14,209 nucleotides of DNA from an uncultured Eubacteriales bacterium (GTDB lineage: Bacteria > Bacillota > Clostridia > Oscillospirales > Oscillospiraceae), in assembly GCA_900551995.1 (NCBI GenBank), contig URXW01000042.1, positions 1 through 14,209 on the forward strand, in the 5' to 3' direction. Below the pieces are notes generated by a model. That model did not search any database and was not told where the DNA came from. It saw nothing but the letters and a program-made list of their open reading frames with translations. Position 1 is the stretch's first letter, and each line of letters opens with the position of its first letter. Of this stretch, positions 7,601 to 14,118 are shown in pieces. The translations under genes were made by a program, and so were the position numbers.

Positions 7601-9793
7601 CTGATGGTCATGCTGGAGAACAAAGATGACCTTGATACGCTGCGGAAGAGCATGAAGCTGTACGAAGTGGCGGAGGACACGACGCTGAAGCCCATTGCGC
7701 TGAAGGAGACTGAATACAAAGAAGGAGAAGAGGCTGTCGAGCTGGGGGATGCCAACTTCACTGAGGTGGAGGACGAGGGGGAGGACGGTGCCCTCAAGAA
7801 AGGCTTCCTCATTGATCTGAAGCACCAGGGCAACGCGGATGGCAAGTGGAAGGTGACGGCGGACTGCGACTTTACGTGCCAGCTGGTCGCCTCTGCCCCG
7901 CTTACCACGCTGGAGCTGAGCCTCAACCCCATCAACTACGAGGCGACCTCCACCGTGAAGAACGGGCGGGATGGCAAGACCTACGCCGTGCGGTACTATC
8001 TGGACACCGAGAAGGACGGAACGGGCGAGCACTACTTCCTCGACATGATGGAGACTGCGCCGTATACGTACAAGGTGCCCGGTGAGGGGTCTATCGCGCC
8101 TTCGGGGGAATACTTCGTCACCGCCGTACTGGTGGAGAGGGTAAAGGTAGAGGGTGTCGTTAACGCCAACGGCGAGCAAGAATACGCCTGGGTCACGGTG
8201 GATACCAAGACATCCGCCGGGACGGTCAAGTATGAAAACACCAGCAAGCCCGCCGCGCCCGAGAATGTGACCATTGCAGCCACCGGCAACGAGACGCTGA
8301 CCGCCGAATGGGACAGCGTGGAGAAAGCCGACGGCTACCGGGTGACGCTGTACTATCAGGAGGGCGGCACGTGGAAGCAGGCGGGAGCGTCCTATGAGTT
8401 GGACAACGCTGACTTCGACAAGGGCGGAGCCGCCACCAAGAACGGCGGGAGGTATTCCCTCCGCATGACCCCCACAGTGGCGGGTAACAACATCACGGTG
8501 AACAAGAACGATGCGAAGCCTGAGGAGTCTGGCATCAACCTCAGCGGCGGTACCTCGGATGAAGCCCCCACCAACGTGAACTACAAGGTGGCGGTGGAGG
8601 CGATCTGCTACGAGGAAAGCGCGATCAGCTACGAGAACGAGGGCGCAAAAACGGAGAAAGCCAATGTCCGCTATTTCAGTGATCCGACGGAGTCCACCAA
8701 ACCCGCATACCTGCCCAAGTACGTAGCACCGGAGATCACCGTTACCAGCGGCGGGCAGATCGTTACGCTGAACGGCACGAACGGGTACGGCGAGATGGTG
8801 TGGAGCGAGATCCCCACGGGGACGCTGTTCACCGTAAAGGGCGAAGTTGGCAGCATTACCGTTACGCCGGAGCAGGGGAGCGGCAGCGGCAGCTTCAACG
8901 TTTCGGGCAGCGGCGGTACATGGGCGGTCACAGCCAACGCTGCGGGCGAGGAGCTGATCGCCAACAGCGGACGCGTCTGCATCGTGGCGGAGAAGGGCAA
9001 CGACAAGACGGAATACTATCTGCGCCTTGTGCTGGACGATGTGCCGCCCATTATCACGGTGGACGCTAAGAACGTCCGGGCGGACATGACCACCGGCGCG
9101 TACACCGTTACGGGACAGACGGAGCCGGGACTCGAGGTTATCATGGATAGCACACCGGAGCTCAAGGGCAGGGCGGACGCAGAGGGACGGTTCTCCCTGT
9201 CGGGAACGCTGCCCGCCAATGCGGAGAGCGAGACGGGCTTTGATTCGATCCTTGCCAGCCTTACGGCAAAGGACGGCGCGGGCAACGAGGCGGAGCCTGC
9301 CTCCGTGGTGATCTCCGCCCGGCCGGAGACGCAGTGGGATAGACCGGTGGAGCCGGAGACGCCGCCCAGCGGCGGCGGACGGCGCGGCGGCGGGAGCAGC
9401 TTCCCCACCATTATCGCCATCCGGAGCAGTGCCGACGCCGCCAGCGTTACGGACTACACCGACGGCATTTACGGGCTGACGTTCCGCTCCTCCGCCAGCT
9501 TTGCCAGCTTCCTGGGCGTACAGGTGGACGGCAAGACCATTCACCCGTCTAACTACATCGCCGAGGAGGGCTCCATCGTGGTGTATCTGAAGGCGGTCTA
9601 TCTGCGGACGCTGCGGAAGGGGCTGCATACCGTGACCATCCTCTCCAGTGAGGGCAACGCCTCCATGAACTTTACCATCGGCGGCGTGAATAGTGCCCTG
9701 ACGTATGACGAGGGTATCGGGGTGTACGTGTGCTACGGCGCGCTGTCGCTGGCGGGTATGCTCCTGCTGCGGCGGAGACGCATCAGAAACTGA
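4658..9793 (+). CDS. Large secreted surface protein with Fn3-, Ig- and X2-like domains
   Basis: The product is 1711 aa. A signal peptide spans 1-25 (basic MKKR, Leu-rich core, cleavage after ALA). Residues about 26-900 are beta-rich and match no family I know; a Gly-rich patch KGGGGGFYG lies near 646. Residues about 1197-1345 begin with a fibronectin-III-like unit (PENVTIAATGNETLTAEWDS). An Ig-like domain lies about 1461-1555 (PPIITVDAKN, then DGAGNEAEP). A Gly/Arg/Ser linker (about 1567-1581) precedes an X2-like domain (about 1583-1676: VDGKTIHPSNYI, YLRTLRKGLHTVTI). The C-terminus has a hydrophobic segment and RRRRIRN, like a sortase tail but without LPXTG. It is probably exposed at the cell surface, perhaps in adhesion or polysaccharide binding; no catalytic site is recognised. 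The ATG at 4658 is chosen over one at 4577 because AAAGGAG precedes it by 7 bases and the signal peptide then starts the protein. Confidence 0.9.
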   Translation: MKKRCISLLLVLLMALTLLPTEALAMLGSSVGNLREVIQPVTIKKEGVDDGSQLYSMKMNNGKLVMSIVTSGPHMGKSVTTSDRGYTATMDSIRKGVYEQPMFFFWSRNYLGLLTIRSMEVVDPDEYGLTMMDNPMPKENALTIKYTFEEDNPKVACFISYYFVELEPGVTNGIVPDMKEEVDGKTYALAAQALWYPDVAGDTFDMFTFAWNMEYYGFSRMGHAAAGRAAHVKISRDYMSTAKETDITAGMGQVMMGRDVSNGIMEIYSDSYGVDNPFVLGGDWRVDDNGAQAPISVRYDAEGDILTTLAGGGWLEPDGERQKRAFHIWGFRDVYTKAEVAEQGGSNLTRPDEVIIPQASDKLGIYKSGGSMLAISITDTAREQVLKKQHGAPLYTLRGDFKEGRDDGGKFYEFTTGKVALTPTVTATWNSGQHFKVRVDGNGRFTRFDTSAGVEYNTPTFKLYSPVTGMTEAAGLDFDGGEELTLHMKPEKNAVLVFVNIPQVSSHIDKAQLKGSGDVVLSGQMGLDLILNCAANELITLEKLSYGPKGSNNEFQQNGILAKGEISSADLLGLDLGKLKAAINTFDGQEQYDFELELNAFELFKTDAELQLKRLNNGRLAPNNLYFRFATAGGIPIVPPVPTTFIKGGGGGFYGLADTINGDFVGIPPIQLKLSIKADYVKVIEGWANATVGPGILEYSGTDMTIARMPFLREFGMRLKLEGERRSYLGTTYTGLRAGGGMNIKLEAPKEPYAFFEVEGSAEASVFGGLDNYKNPNSAYIQLDSRGKINATVKIPERLGRVKFRILKGKKLFNTQVDFILGTQTAMTVAKGTPFKDAVTSAWNNMSVYGGVSNHGKILASYYRIYYVIPNHFGGAFHLYKNINNGWTLEGEIERNGWFPSGSRGLQAAAAPMTVMMAPLYDGETEEQVGIAVVETSLYAVSADSVAMMAMALPGGGGFEQVIDYNAASSTAAPSPESDLGLMVMLENKDDLDTLRKSMKLYEVAEDTTLKPIALKETEYKEGEEAVELGDANFTEVEDEGEDGALKKGFLIDLKHQGNADGKWKVTADCDFTCQLVASAPLTTLELSLNPINYEATSTVKNGRDGKTYAVRYYLDTEKDGTGEHYFLDMMETAPYTYKVPGEGSIAPSGEYFVTAVLVERVKVEGVVNANGEQEYAWVTVDTKTSAGTVKYENTSKPAAPENVTIAATGNETLTAEWDSVEKADGYRVTLYYQEGGTWKQAGASYELDNADFDKGGAATKNGGRYSLRMTPTVAGNNITVNKNDAKPEESGINLSGGTSDEAPTNVNYKVAVEAICYEESAISYENEGAKTEKANVRYFSDPTESTKPAYLPKYVAPEITVTSGGQIVTLNGTNGYGEMVWSEIPTGTLFTVKGEVGSITVTPEQGSGSGSFNVSGSGGTWAVTANAAGEELIANSGRVCIVAEKGNDKTEYYLRLVLDDVPPIITVDAKNVRADMTTGAYTVTGQTEPGLEVIMDSTPELKGRADAEGRFSLSGTLPANAESETGFDSILASLTAKDGAGNEAEPASVVISARPETQWDRPVEPETPPSGGGRRGGGSSFPTIIAIRSSADAASVTDYTDGIYGLTFRSSASFASFLGVQVDGKTIHPSNYIAEEGSIVVYLKAVYLRTLRKGLHTVTILSSEGNASMNFTIGGVNSALTYDEGIGVYVCYGALSLAGMLLLRRRRIRN

Positions 9794-9836
9794 CGGGGCG
9801 AAGCCCGGAGAAAAGCAAAATGGCATAAAAGCATAA

Positions 9837-9866
9837 AAGCAGCGCACCCGTCCGGGTGCGCTGCTT
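9837..9866. terminator. Convergent (bidirectional) terminator
   Basis: AAGCAGCGCACC and GGTGCGCTGCTT form a long GC-rich stem around CGTCCG. On the minus strand it is followed by TTTTATGCTTTTATG, which makes a good intrinsic terminator for the redox operon. On the plus strand the tail is only TTCTGCG, so it may end the surface-protein message less efficiently. It sits between the two convergent stop codons. Confidence 0.8.
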
Positions 9867-9884
9867 CTGCGCTGCTGCGGGGAC

Positions 9885-10850
9885 TTAGCCCTTGTCGGCG
9901 GCGATCGCCTTGTCGATGAGGGTTTGCAGGGCGTCCGCCTGGGTCTTGCCGGTGATGGCACCCACGATGGGGTCGCCCACGATGTTGCCGTTCCGGTCTA
10001 CCACGTAGGTGGTGGGGTAGGCGTAGACGTTCTCGGTGAACTTGCCCGCCTCACTGCCGGGATCGAAGTACACATTCCGGTAGGTCGCGCCGCTCTTGGA
10101 GAGGACGTCCTTGGCATCGGCGATGGCGGTCTTGTCGCCGCCCAGCGTGAAGGCGTTGATGCCGATGAGAGAGCCGCCCTTGGCGGAGAGCTCCTGATTC
10201 AGCGCGTCCAGATCGCCCAGCTCACCCACGCAGGGGCCGCAGGTGGTGAACCAGAAGTTTACCACGGTGACGGCGTTAGCGGCGAACAGCTTGTCGCTGC
10301 TGACATCGTTGCCGTCCAGATCCTTACCGGTGAAGGCGGGGAACTTGGGGCCGGTGCTTTCGGCGGGGGTACTGCCGGAGGTGTTGGCGTCAGAGGGGAC
10401 GTCCTCCGAGGGGACGCTGGTGGAGTTGTCGGAGCTGTCGGTGCTGTCGCTTGCCAGACTGGGGAACTTCTCCTCCAGCGCGGAGAGCTGATCCTCGATG
10501 TCCTTGATCTTTGTGGCTCTCTCCGTCAGCTGGGCGAGCTCCTCGTCGGTGAACTTATCCTTGGCTCTTTCGATGGTCTTGAGAAGGAAGTCGCCGTAGT
10601 TGTTGCCGTCCTCGATCATCGCCATGCCCTTGTCGGCGGCGAGGAAGAGCTTTTCCCACAGCTCGGTGTTCTCGGACAGGATGGCAGTTTCCTCCGCCCA
10701 CAGCCGGGCGTGCAGGGTCTTTGCCTCCTCCTCGGTCTGGGGCATGCCGTCGCTGCCGTCCTTGTTCCCTGCGGGCTTGGTGCCGCAGGCTGCCATGCTG
10801 CCCACCAGCACAAGGGCGAGGAGCAGCGCGATAATCTTCTTTACGTTCAT
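9885..10850 (-). CDS. Thioredoxin-like (TlpA/ResA-type) lipoprotein
   Basis: The 321-aa product is a predicted membrane-anchored thiol-disulfide oxidoreductase outside the cytoplasmic membrane. A lipoprotein signal (MNVKKIIALLLALVLVG) ends in the lipobox SMAAC with lipid-attachment Cys22. Residues about 38-130 form a charged helical, coiled-coil-like region, and 131-168 a Ser/Thr/Pro-rich linker. The thioredoxin-fold domain covers 169-321, with the active site WFTTCGPC (Cys204, Cys207) and a YPTTYVVD segment carrying the expected cis-proline. The family reduces disulfides in exported proteins such as cytochrome c, or partners such as methionine sulfoxide reductases; no such partner is in the window. 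The start at 10850 has GGAGGAA upstream and gives a proper lipoprotein signal; a longer frame exists but is rejected. Its ATG overlaps the stop of the upstream gene (ATGA), so the two are translationally coupled. Confidence 0.94.
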   Translation of the reverse strand: MNVKKIIALLLALVLVGSMAACGTKPAGNKDGSDGMPQTEEEAKTLHARLWAEETAILSENTELWEKLFLAADKGMAMIEDGNNYGDFLLKTIERAKDKFTDEELAQLTERATKIKDIEDQLSALEEKFPSLASDSTDSSDNSTSVPSEDVPSDANTSGSTPAESTGPKFPAFTGKDLDGNDVSSDKLFAANAVTVVNFWFTTCGPCVGELGDLDALNQELSAKGGSLIGINAFTLGGDKTAIADAKDVLSKSGATYRNVYFDPGSEAGKFTENVYAYPTTYVVDRNGNIVGDPIVGAITGKTQADALQTLIDKAIAADKG

Positions 10851-11776
10851 TTTGATTCCTCCGTTTTTTCTTCGTTGACTGTTTCGTTTGTTGTCTGTTT
10901 GCCGCTGCCGAAGCCGTAGCGGAAGCTGACGGCATCGGTGGGGCAGGCGCGGATGCACATACCGCAGCGGATACATTCAGTGTGGTTGGGGGTCTTGGTC
11001 ACGTCCACGTCCATTTTGCACGCCTTGGCGCACTTTCCGCAGGAGACGCACTTGCTCTTGTCCACCTGCATCTGGAACAGGGACACCTTATTCAGCAGGG
11101 CATAGAACGCGCCCAGTGGGCACAGCCACTTGCAGAAGGGGCGGTAGAACACCACGCTCAGAACGATCACCGCTATGAGAATGGAGAGCTTCCACGTGAA
11201 CAGACTGCCCAGCGCCGAACGGATGCCGGCACTGGCAAGGGACAGGGGGATCGCTCCCTCCAGTACGCCCTGGGGGCAGAGATACTTGCAGAAGAAGGGG
11301 TCGCCCATGCCCAGCTGGTTGGTCAGCAGCATGGGCAGCAGCACCACCATCACCAGCAGCACCACGTATTTGAGGTACGTCAGAGGCTTCAGCTTCTTGG
11401 TGGAGAGCTTCTTCGTGGGGATCTTGTGCAGCAGCTCCTGAAACCATCCGAAGGGGCAGAGGAAGCCGCAGATCACGCGCCCCAGCAGTACCCCCAGCAG
11501 AATGAGGAAGCCCGTGATATAATAGGAGAAGCGGAACTTGGACGAGCCGACCACCGCCTGGAACGCACCGATGGGGCAGGCTCCCGACGCTGCCGGACAG
11601 GAGTAGCAGTTCAGCCCCGGCACGCAGACGGCCTTTCCCGCGCCCTGATACAATCCGCCCTTGAGGAAGTTGGGCAGGTGGAGGTTCGTCAGCAACGTCG
11701 CGCCTGCCTGTATCCAGCCCCGGAAGCGGGACAGGAGATGGGACACGCCCGAAAATTTCTTATCCAATGCCCACAC
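10847..11776 (-). CDS. Membrane polyferredoxin, NapH/NosR-like 4Fe-4S protein
   Basis: The product is up to 309 aa. It has about three clear membrane spans (roughly 84-104, 132-152, 193-212) and two family-type CX3CP motifs, CGFLCPFG (103-110) and CKWLCPLG (215-222), plus CKYLCPQG at 163-170. An N-terminal Cys cluster is C51, C57, C60 and C67. A bacterial 2[4Fe-4S] ferredoxin domain follows: C243, C246, C249, C253 and C268, C271, C274, C278, the last in CIRCGMCIRACP. Such proteins pass electrons across or along the membrane. Here the acceptor may be the coupled thioredoxin lipoprotein (inference). The start is uncertain: GTG at 11776 overlaps the previous gene by 17 bases, while an in-frame TTG at 11767 has GGAG 10 bases upstream. 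No ATG lies near the N-terminus. Confidence 0.94.
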   Translation of the reverse strand: MWALDKKFSGVSHLLSRFRGWIQAGATLLTNLHLPNFLKGGLYQGAGKAVCVPGLNCYSCPAASGACPIGAFQAVVGSSKFRFSYYITGFLILLGVLLGRVICGFLCPFGWFQELLHKIPTKKLSTKKLKPLTYLKYVVLLVMVVLLPMLLTNQLGMGDPFFCKYLCPQGVLEGAIPLSLASAGIRSALGSLFTWKLSILIAVIVLSVVFYRPFCKWLCPLGAFYALLNKVSLFQMQVDKSKCVSCGKCAKACKMDVDVTKTPNHTECIRCGMCIRACPTDAVSFRYGFGSGKQTTNETVNEEKTEESK

Positions 11777-11912
11777 ACTCCAAACATAATCTGATTGCCT
11801 TGCCCAGTACGGTGTCTACCTCGCCCCGCCGGATGCCGAAGTACAGCATGGCGACGCCAACCAGCAGAAAAAGCACTTGCAGGGCGGCTTTTTTCCCGTG
11901 ACTCATTTTCAT
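11760..11912 (-). CDS. CD1871A-like CXXC mini membrane protein (50 aa)
   Basis: This short gene encodes about 50 aa: a basic start MKMSHGKKA, one hydrophobic span (about 10-26), then the segment FGIRRGEVDTVLGKAI and a C-terminal CLECVGIG. The pattern of one span, a RGEV segment and a terminal CLEC-GIG is what I recall of the small clostridial CD1871A family CXXC protein. AGGA lies 7 bases before the ATG at 11912; an in-frame ATG at 11906 is an alternative. It is the first gene of the minus-strand operon and overlaps the polyferredoxin gene. Its Cys pair next to the membrane may dock with or relay electrons to its neighbours; that function is inferred only from context. Confidence 0.85.
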   Translation of the reverse strand: MKMSHGKKAALQVLFLLVGVAMLYFGIRRGEVDTVLGKAIRLCLECVGIG

Positions 11913-11935
11913 CACCCTTTCCTGTTTCTGGGACT

Positions 11936-11941
11936 ATCATA
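11936..11941 (-). promoter_or_regulatory. Putative -10 box of the redox operon
   Basis: TATGAT on the minus strand lies 24 bases before the first start codon of the operon. No good -35 box is found 16-18 bases upstream; instead that region contains repeated GTTAA motifs. This fits an activator-dependent promoter but is weak evidence. Confidence 0.35.
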
Positions 11942-11951
11942 GCACGGCGCA

Positions 11952-11983
11952 GTTAAAATTCCTGTTAAGAACGGAAATTTAAC
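11952..11983. promoter_or_regulatory. Repeated GTTAA motifs, candidate response-regulator sites
   Basis: GTTAAAAT at 11952 and GTTAAGAA at 11964 are direct repeats 12 bases apart, and TTTAAC at 11978-11983 is an inverted copy. They sit midway between the two divergent promoters. OmpR/PhoB-type regulators bind direct repeats spaced about one helical turn, so these may be sites for the adjacent regulator. Inference only. Confidence 0.35.
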
Positions 11984-11996
11984 ACAAAACTTATCC

Positions 11997-12016
11997 GCGT
12001 CTGCTATAATAGACGC
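11997..12016 (+). promoter_or_regulatory. -10 box of the two-component operon inside a perfect dyad
   Basis: A consensus TATAAT (12005-12010) is flanked by GCGTCT (11997-12002) and its exact inverse AGACGC (12011-12016). The -35 region, about 11982-11987 (ACACAA), is poor. The ribosome binding site AAGGAGG lies just before the ATG at 12051. The dyad centred on the -10 box could be an operator. Confidence 0.55.
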
Positions 12017-12050
12017 AAAGCGTAACATAAAGAGGATAAGGAGGTCTTTT

Positions 12051-12728
12051 ATGCACCTTTTAATTGTAGAGGACGAGCGCGCTTTGTGCGACACCATTGT
12101 GCGGAGCCTGCGCCGCGCGGCGTACAGCGTGGACTGCTGCTACGACGGGGAACAGGCGTTGGAGCTGCTGGGCACGGAGCGGTACGATCTGGTGCTGCTG
12201 GATCTGAACCTGCCGAAAAAGGACGGCATGACGGTGCTGCGGACGCTGCGGCAGTCGGATCGGGAGACGCCGGTGCTGATCCTCTCCGCCCGCAGCGAGG
12301 TGGCGGACAAGGTGGAGGGGCTGGACGCCGGTGCCAACGACTATCTGGCGAAGCCCTTCCATCTGGCGGAGCTGGAGGCGCGTATCCGCAGCCTGACGCT
12401 GCGGCAGTTCACCCAGCAGGACGTGGTGCTGTCCTGCGGGGAGATCACTTTCGACTGCCGCGCCCGGGCGGCGTCCGCCAAGGGGCAGGCGTTGACGCTC
12501 ACCCGCAAGGAGACGGGGATACTGGAATACCTGATGCTCCATCAGGGGCGTCCCGTCAGCCAGGAGGAGCTGATGGAGCACGTCTGGGACAACAGCGTGG
12601 ACAGCTTCAGCAACTCCATCCGCGTGCATATCTCCGCCCTGCGGAAGAAGCTGCGGCTCGCGCTGGGCTATGATCCCATCTGCAACCGCATTGGCGAGGG
12701 GTATCTGATGGGAGGGGCGGAGGTATGA
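12051..12728 (+). CDS. OmpR/PhoB-family response regulator
   Basis: The 225-aa protein is a DNA-binding response regulator of normal length. The receiver domain (1-112) has the acidic pocket E7-D8, the phosphoacceptor D51 in LVLLDLNLP, S79 in LILSA and the conserved K101 in YLAKPF. The winged-helix output domain covers about 125-225, with LTLTRKETGILEYL, the recognition region SNSIRVHISALRKKL and the wing RIGEGYLMGG. AAGGAGG precedes the ATG by about 6 bases. The stop overlaps the kinase start (ATGA), so the pair is translationally coupled. It is divergent from the redox operon with a 138-base shared control region, so that operon is its most likely target besides itself. Confidence 0.97.
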   Translation: MHLLIVEDERALCDTIVRSLRRAAYSVDCCYDGEQALELLGTERYDLVLLDLNLPKKDGMTVLRTLRQSDRETPVLILSARSEVADKVEGLDAGANDYLAKPFHLAELEARIRSLTLRQFTQQDVVLSCGEITFDCRARAASAKGQALTLTRKETGILEYLMLHQGRPVSQEELMEHVWDNSVDSFSNSIRVHISALRKKLRLALGYDPICNRIGEGYLMGGAEV

Positions 12729-13858
12729 AAAAGCTGTCGCTCCAATGGCGCATTACGCTGATGACCGCGCTGCTTATCGGCGTGACCTGCGTGGCGATGA
12801 ATTTCCTTATCAGCTGCTCGGGCAGGCACTATATGGACTCCATCGGAGAGTCCGTGCTGGACTACGGCGGTGCGGCCGCAGGGGACGCGCCCGCCTTCTT
12901 CGACCCGGAGCTGGCGGAGGGTGACCCGGATCTGACCATCATCGTTCACGGGGCGCAGGAGTCCTTCCTCGCCACCAACTGGTATATTACGGCGGCGGTG
13001 ACGCTGCTCAGCGGTGCGCTGGCGTATTTCGTCAGCGGCCGCGCCCTCAAGCCGCTGCATACCTTCGCCGCGCAGGTGGAGCGGGTGCAGCCGAACAATC
13101 TGGCGGATATGAAGATCACGGAGGACGTGCTGCCGGAGTTCCGGCAGTTCAGCCGCTCGTTCAATCAGATGCTGGAGCGGCTGGACGAGGGCTTCACCGC
13201 CCAGCGGCAGTTCACCGGCAACGCCGCCCACGAGCTGCGTACACCGCTGGCGTTGATGCAGGCGCGGCTGGAGCTGTTCGCCGCCGAGCACCCCGACGTG
13301 CAGCCGGAGACGGCGGAGTTCCTCACCCTGCTGCGGGAGCAGACCGAGCGTCTGACCCAAATGACGAAAACGCTGCTGGAGATGAGCGGTCTCCAGAGCG
13401 TGCCGCGCAAGGATCGCGTCCAGCTCGCCCCCATGCTGGAGGAGATATTCACCGATCTTGCGCCGCTGGCGGAAAAGCGCGGCATCACCTTGGAGCGGGA
13501 GGGCGACGGCACCGTGACGGGCAGCGACGCGCTGCTCTACCGGATGCTGTTCAATCTGACGGAGAACGCGGTGAAGTATGACCGTCCCGGCGGGACGGTG
13601 CGCGTCTCCGTCACGGAGGAGGGGGAGCGGCTGGTCGTCCGCGTGGCGGACACGGGCTGCGGCATACCGGAGCGGTACCGGGAGAGCATTTTCCAGCCCT
13701 TTTTCCGGGTGGACAAGTCCCGGAGCCGGGAGTACGGCGGCGTGGGGCTGGGGCTTGCGCTGGTGTGGAAGATCGCGGAGCTTCACGGCGGCAGCGTGTG
13801 GGTAGAGGAGAGTACGGAGGCGGGCACCACCATGGCGGCGGCACTCCCGCTGCGGTGA
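12725..13858 (+). CDS. Sensor histidine kinase
   Basis: The 377-aa membrane kinase is the partner of the regulator it overlaps. TM1 lies at about 10-30 and TM2 at about 86-106, enclosing an extracytoplasmic loop of some 55 residues that has no known sensor fold and carries Cys32 beside the membrane. A HAMP-like linker follows (about 105-158). The H-box is FTGNAAHELRTP with phospho-accepting H169. The ATPase domain shows the N-box NLTENAVKY (277-285), the G1 box DTGCGIP (309-315), the F-box FQPFFRVD (323-330) and the G2 box GGVGLGLAL (338-346). All catalytic motifs are intact. The stimulus is unknown; the divergent thiol-redox operon suggests envelope redox or oxidative stress (inference). Confidence 0.97.
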   Translation: MKKLSLQWRITLMTALLIGVTCVAMNFLISCSGRHYMDSIGESVLDYGGAAAGDAPAFFDPELAEGDPDLTIIVHGAQESFLATNWYITAAVTLLSGALAYFVSGRALKPLHTFAAQVERVQPNNLADMKITEDVLPEFRQFSRSFNQMLERLDEGFTAQRQFTGNAAHELRTPLALMQARLELFAAEHPDVQPETAEFLTLLREQTERLTQMTKTLLEMSGLQSVPRKDRVQLAPMLEEIFTDLAPLAEKRGITLEREGDGTVTGSDALLYRMLFNLTENAVKYDRPGGTVRVSVTEEGERLVVRVADTGCGIPERYRESIFQPFFRVDKSRSREYGGVGLGLALVWKIAELHGGSVWVEESTEAGTTMAAALPLR

Positions 13859-13990
13859 GGGAGCGTTTGACGCGCACGGGTGTTTCCTGCGGCGACATGA
13901 TAGTCGTTTGCTTCATCATCCGCACCTCCTTTGATTTTTTTCAGCGGCCATTACAGCAGGAGAACAGTCAGAAATCGAATATGCGGATAA

Positions 13991-14043
13991 AAAGGAAATC
14001 ACCGAGAAAAGTTCATAATGAACTAATCTCGGTGATTTCCTTT
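13991..14043. repeat. 53-nt near-perfect palindrome (two nested stems)
   Basis: Bases 13991-14007 are an exact inverted copy of 14027-14043 (17 bp, AAAGGAAATCACCGAGA). Inside, after an AA/AA internal loop, AGTTCA pairs with TGAACT around TAA (14010-14024). The whole is symmetric about base 14017. It lies 132 bases after the kinase stop and ends in TTT, so it could terminate the two-component operon, but its perfection and low GC compared with its surroundings are more like a dispersed palindromic repeat unit. On the minus strand it lies within a 64-codon frame (13916-14110). Confidence 0.85.
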
Positions 14044-14118
14044 GCCGCTGCTGCGACTGATGATTAAGCTCTTTTAATGCTTCGTTATCAGCCCGCAGCG
14101 TTGAGATCACAGCGTTTT

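Noticed and set aside
5042..9961. 1639-codon open frame on the minus strand opposite the surface-protein gene
   Set aside because: It is an antisense shadow caused by GC-rich codon use. The translation is rich in His, Arg, Gln and Val without domains, while the plus strand has a signal peptide, recognisable extracellular domains and a ribosome binding site.
13611..13919. 102-codon minus-strand gene with a strong ribosome binding site
   Set aside because: Most of it is antisense to the catalytic end of an intact kinase and becomes Pro/Arg-rich. Only the start signal is convincing, so it is listed as a finding rather than a gene.
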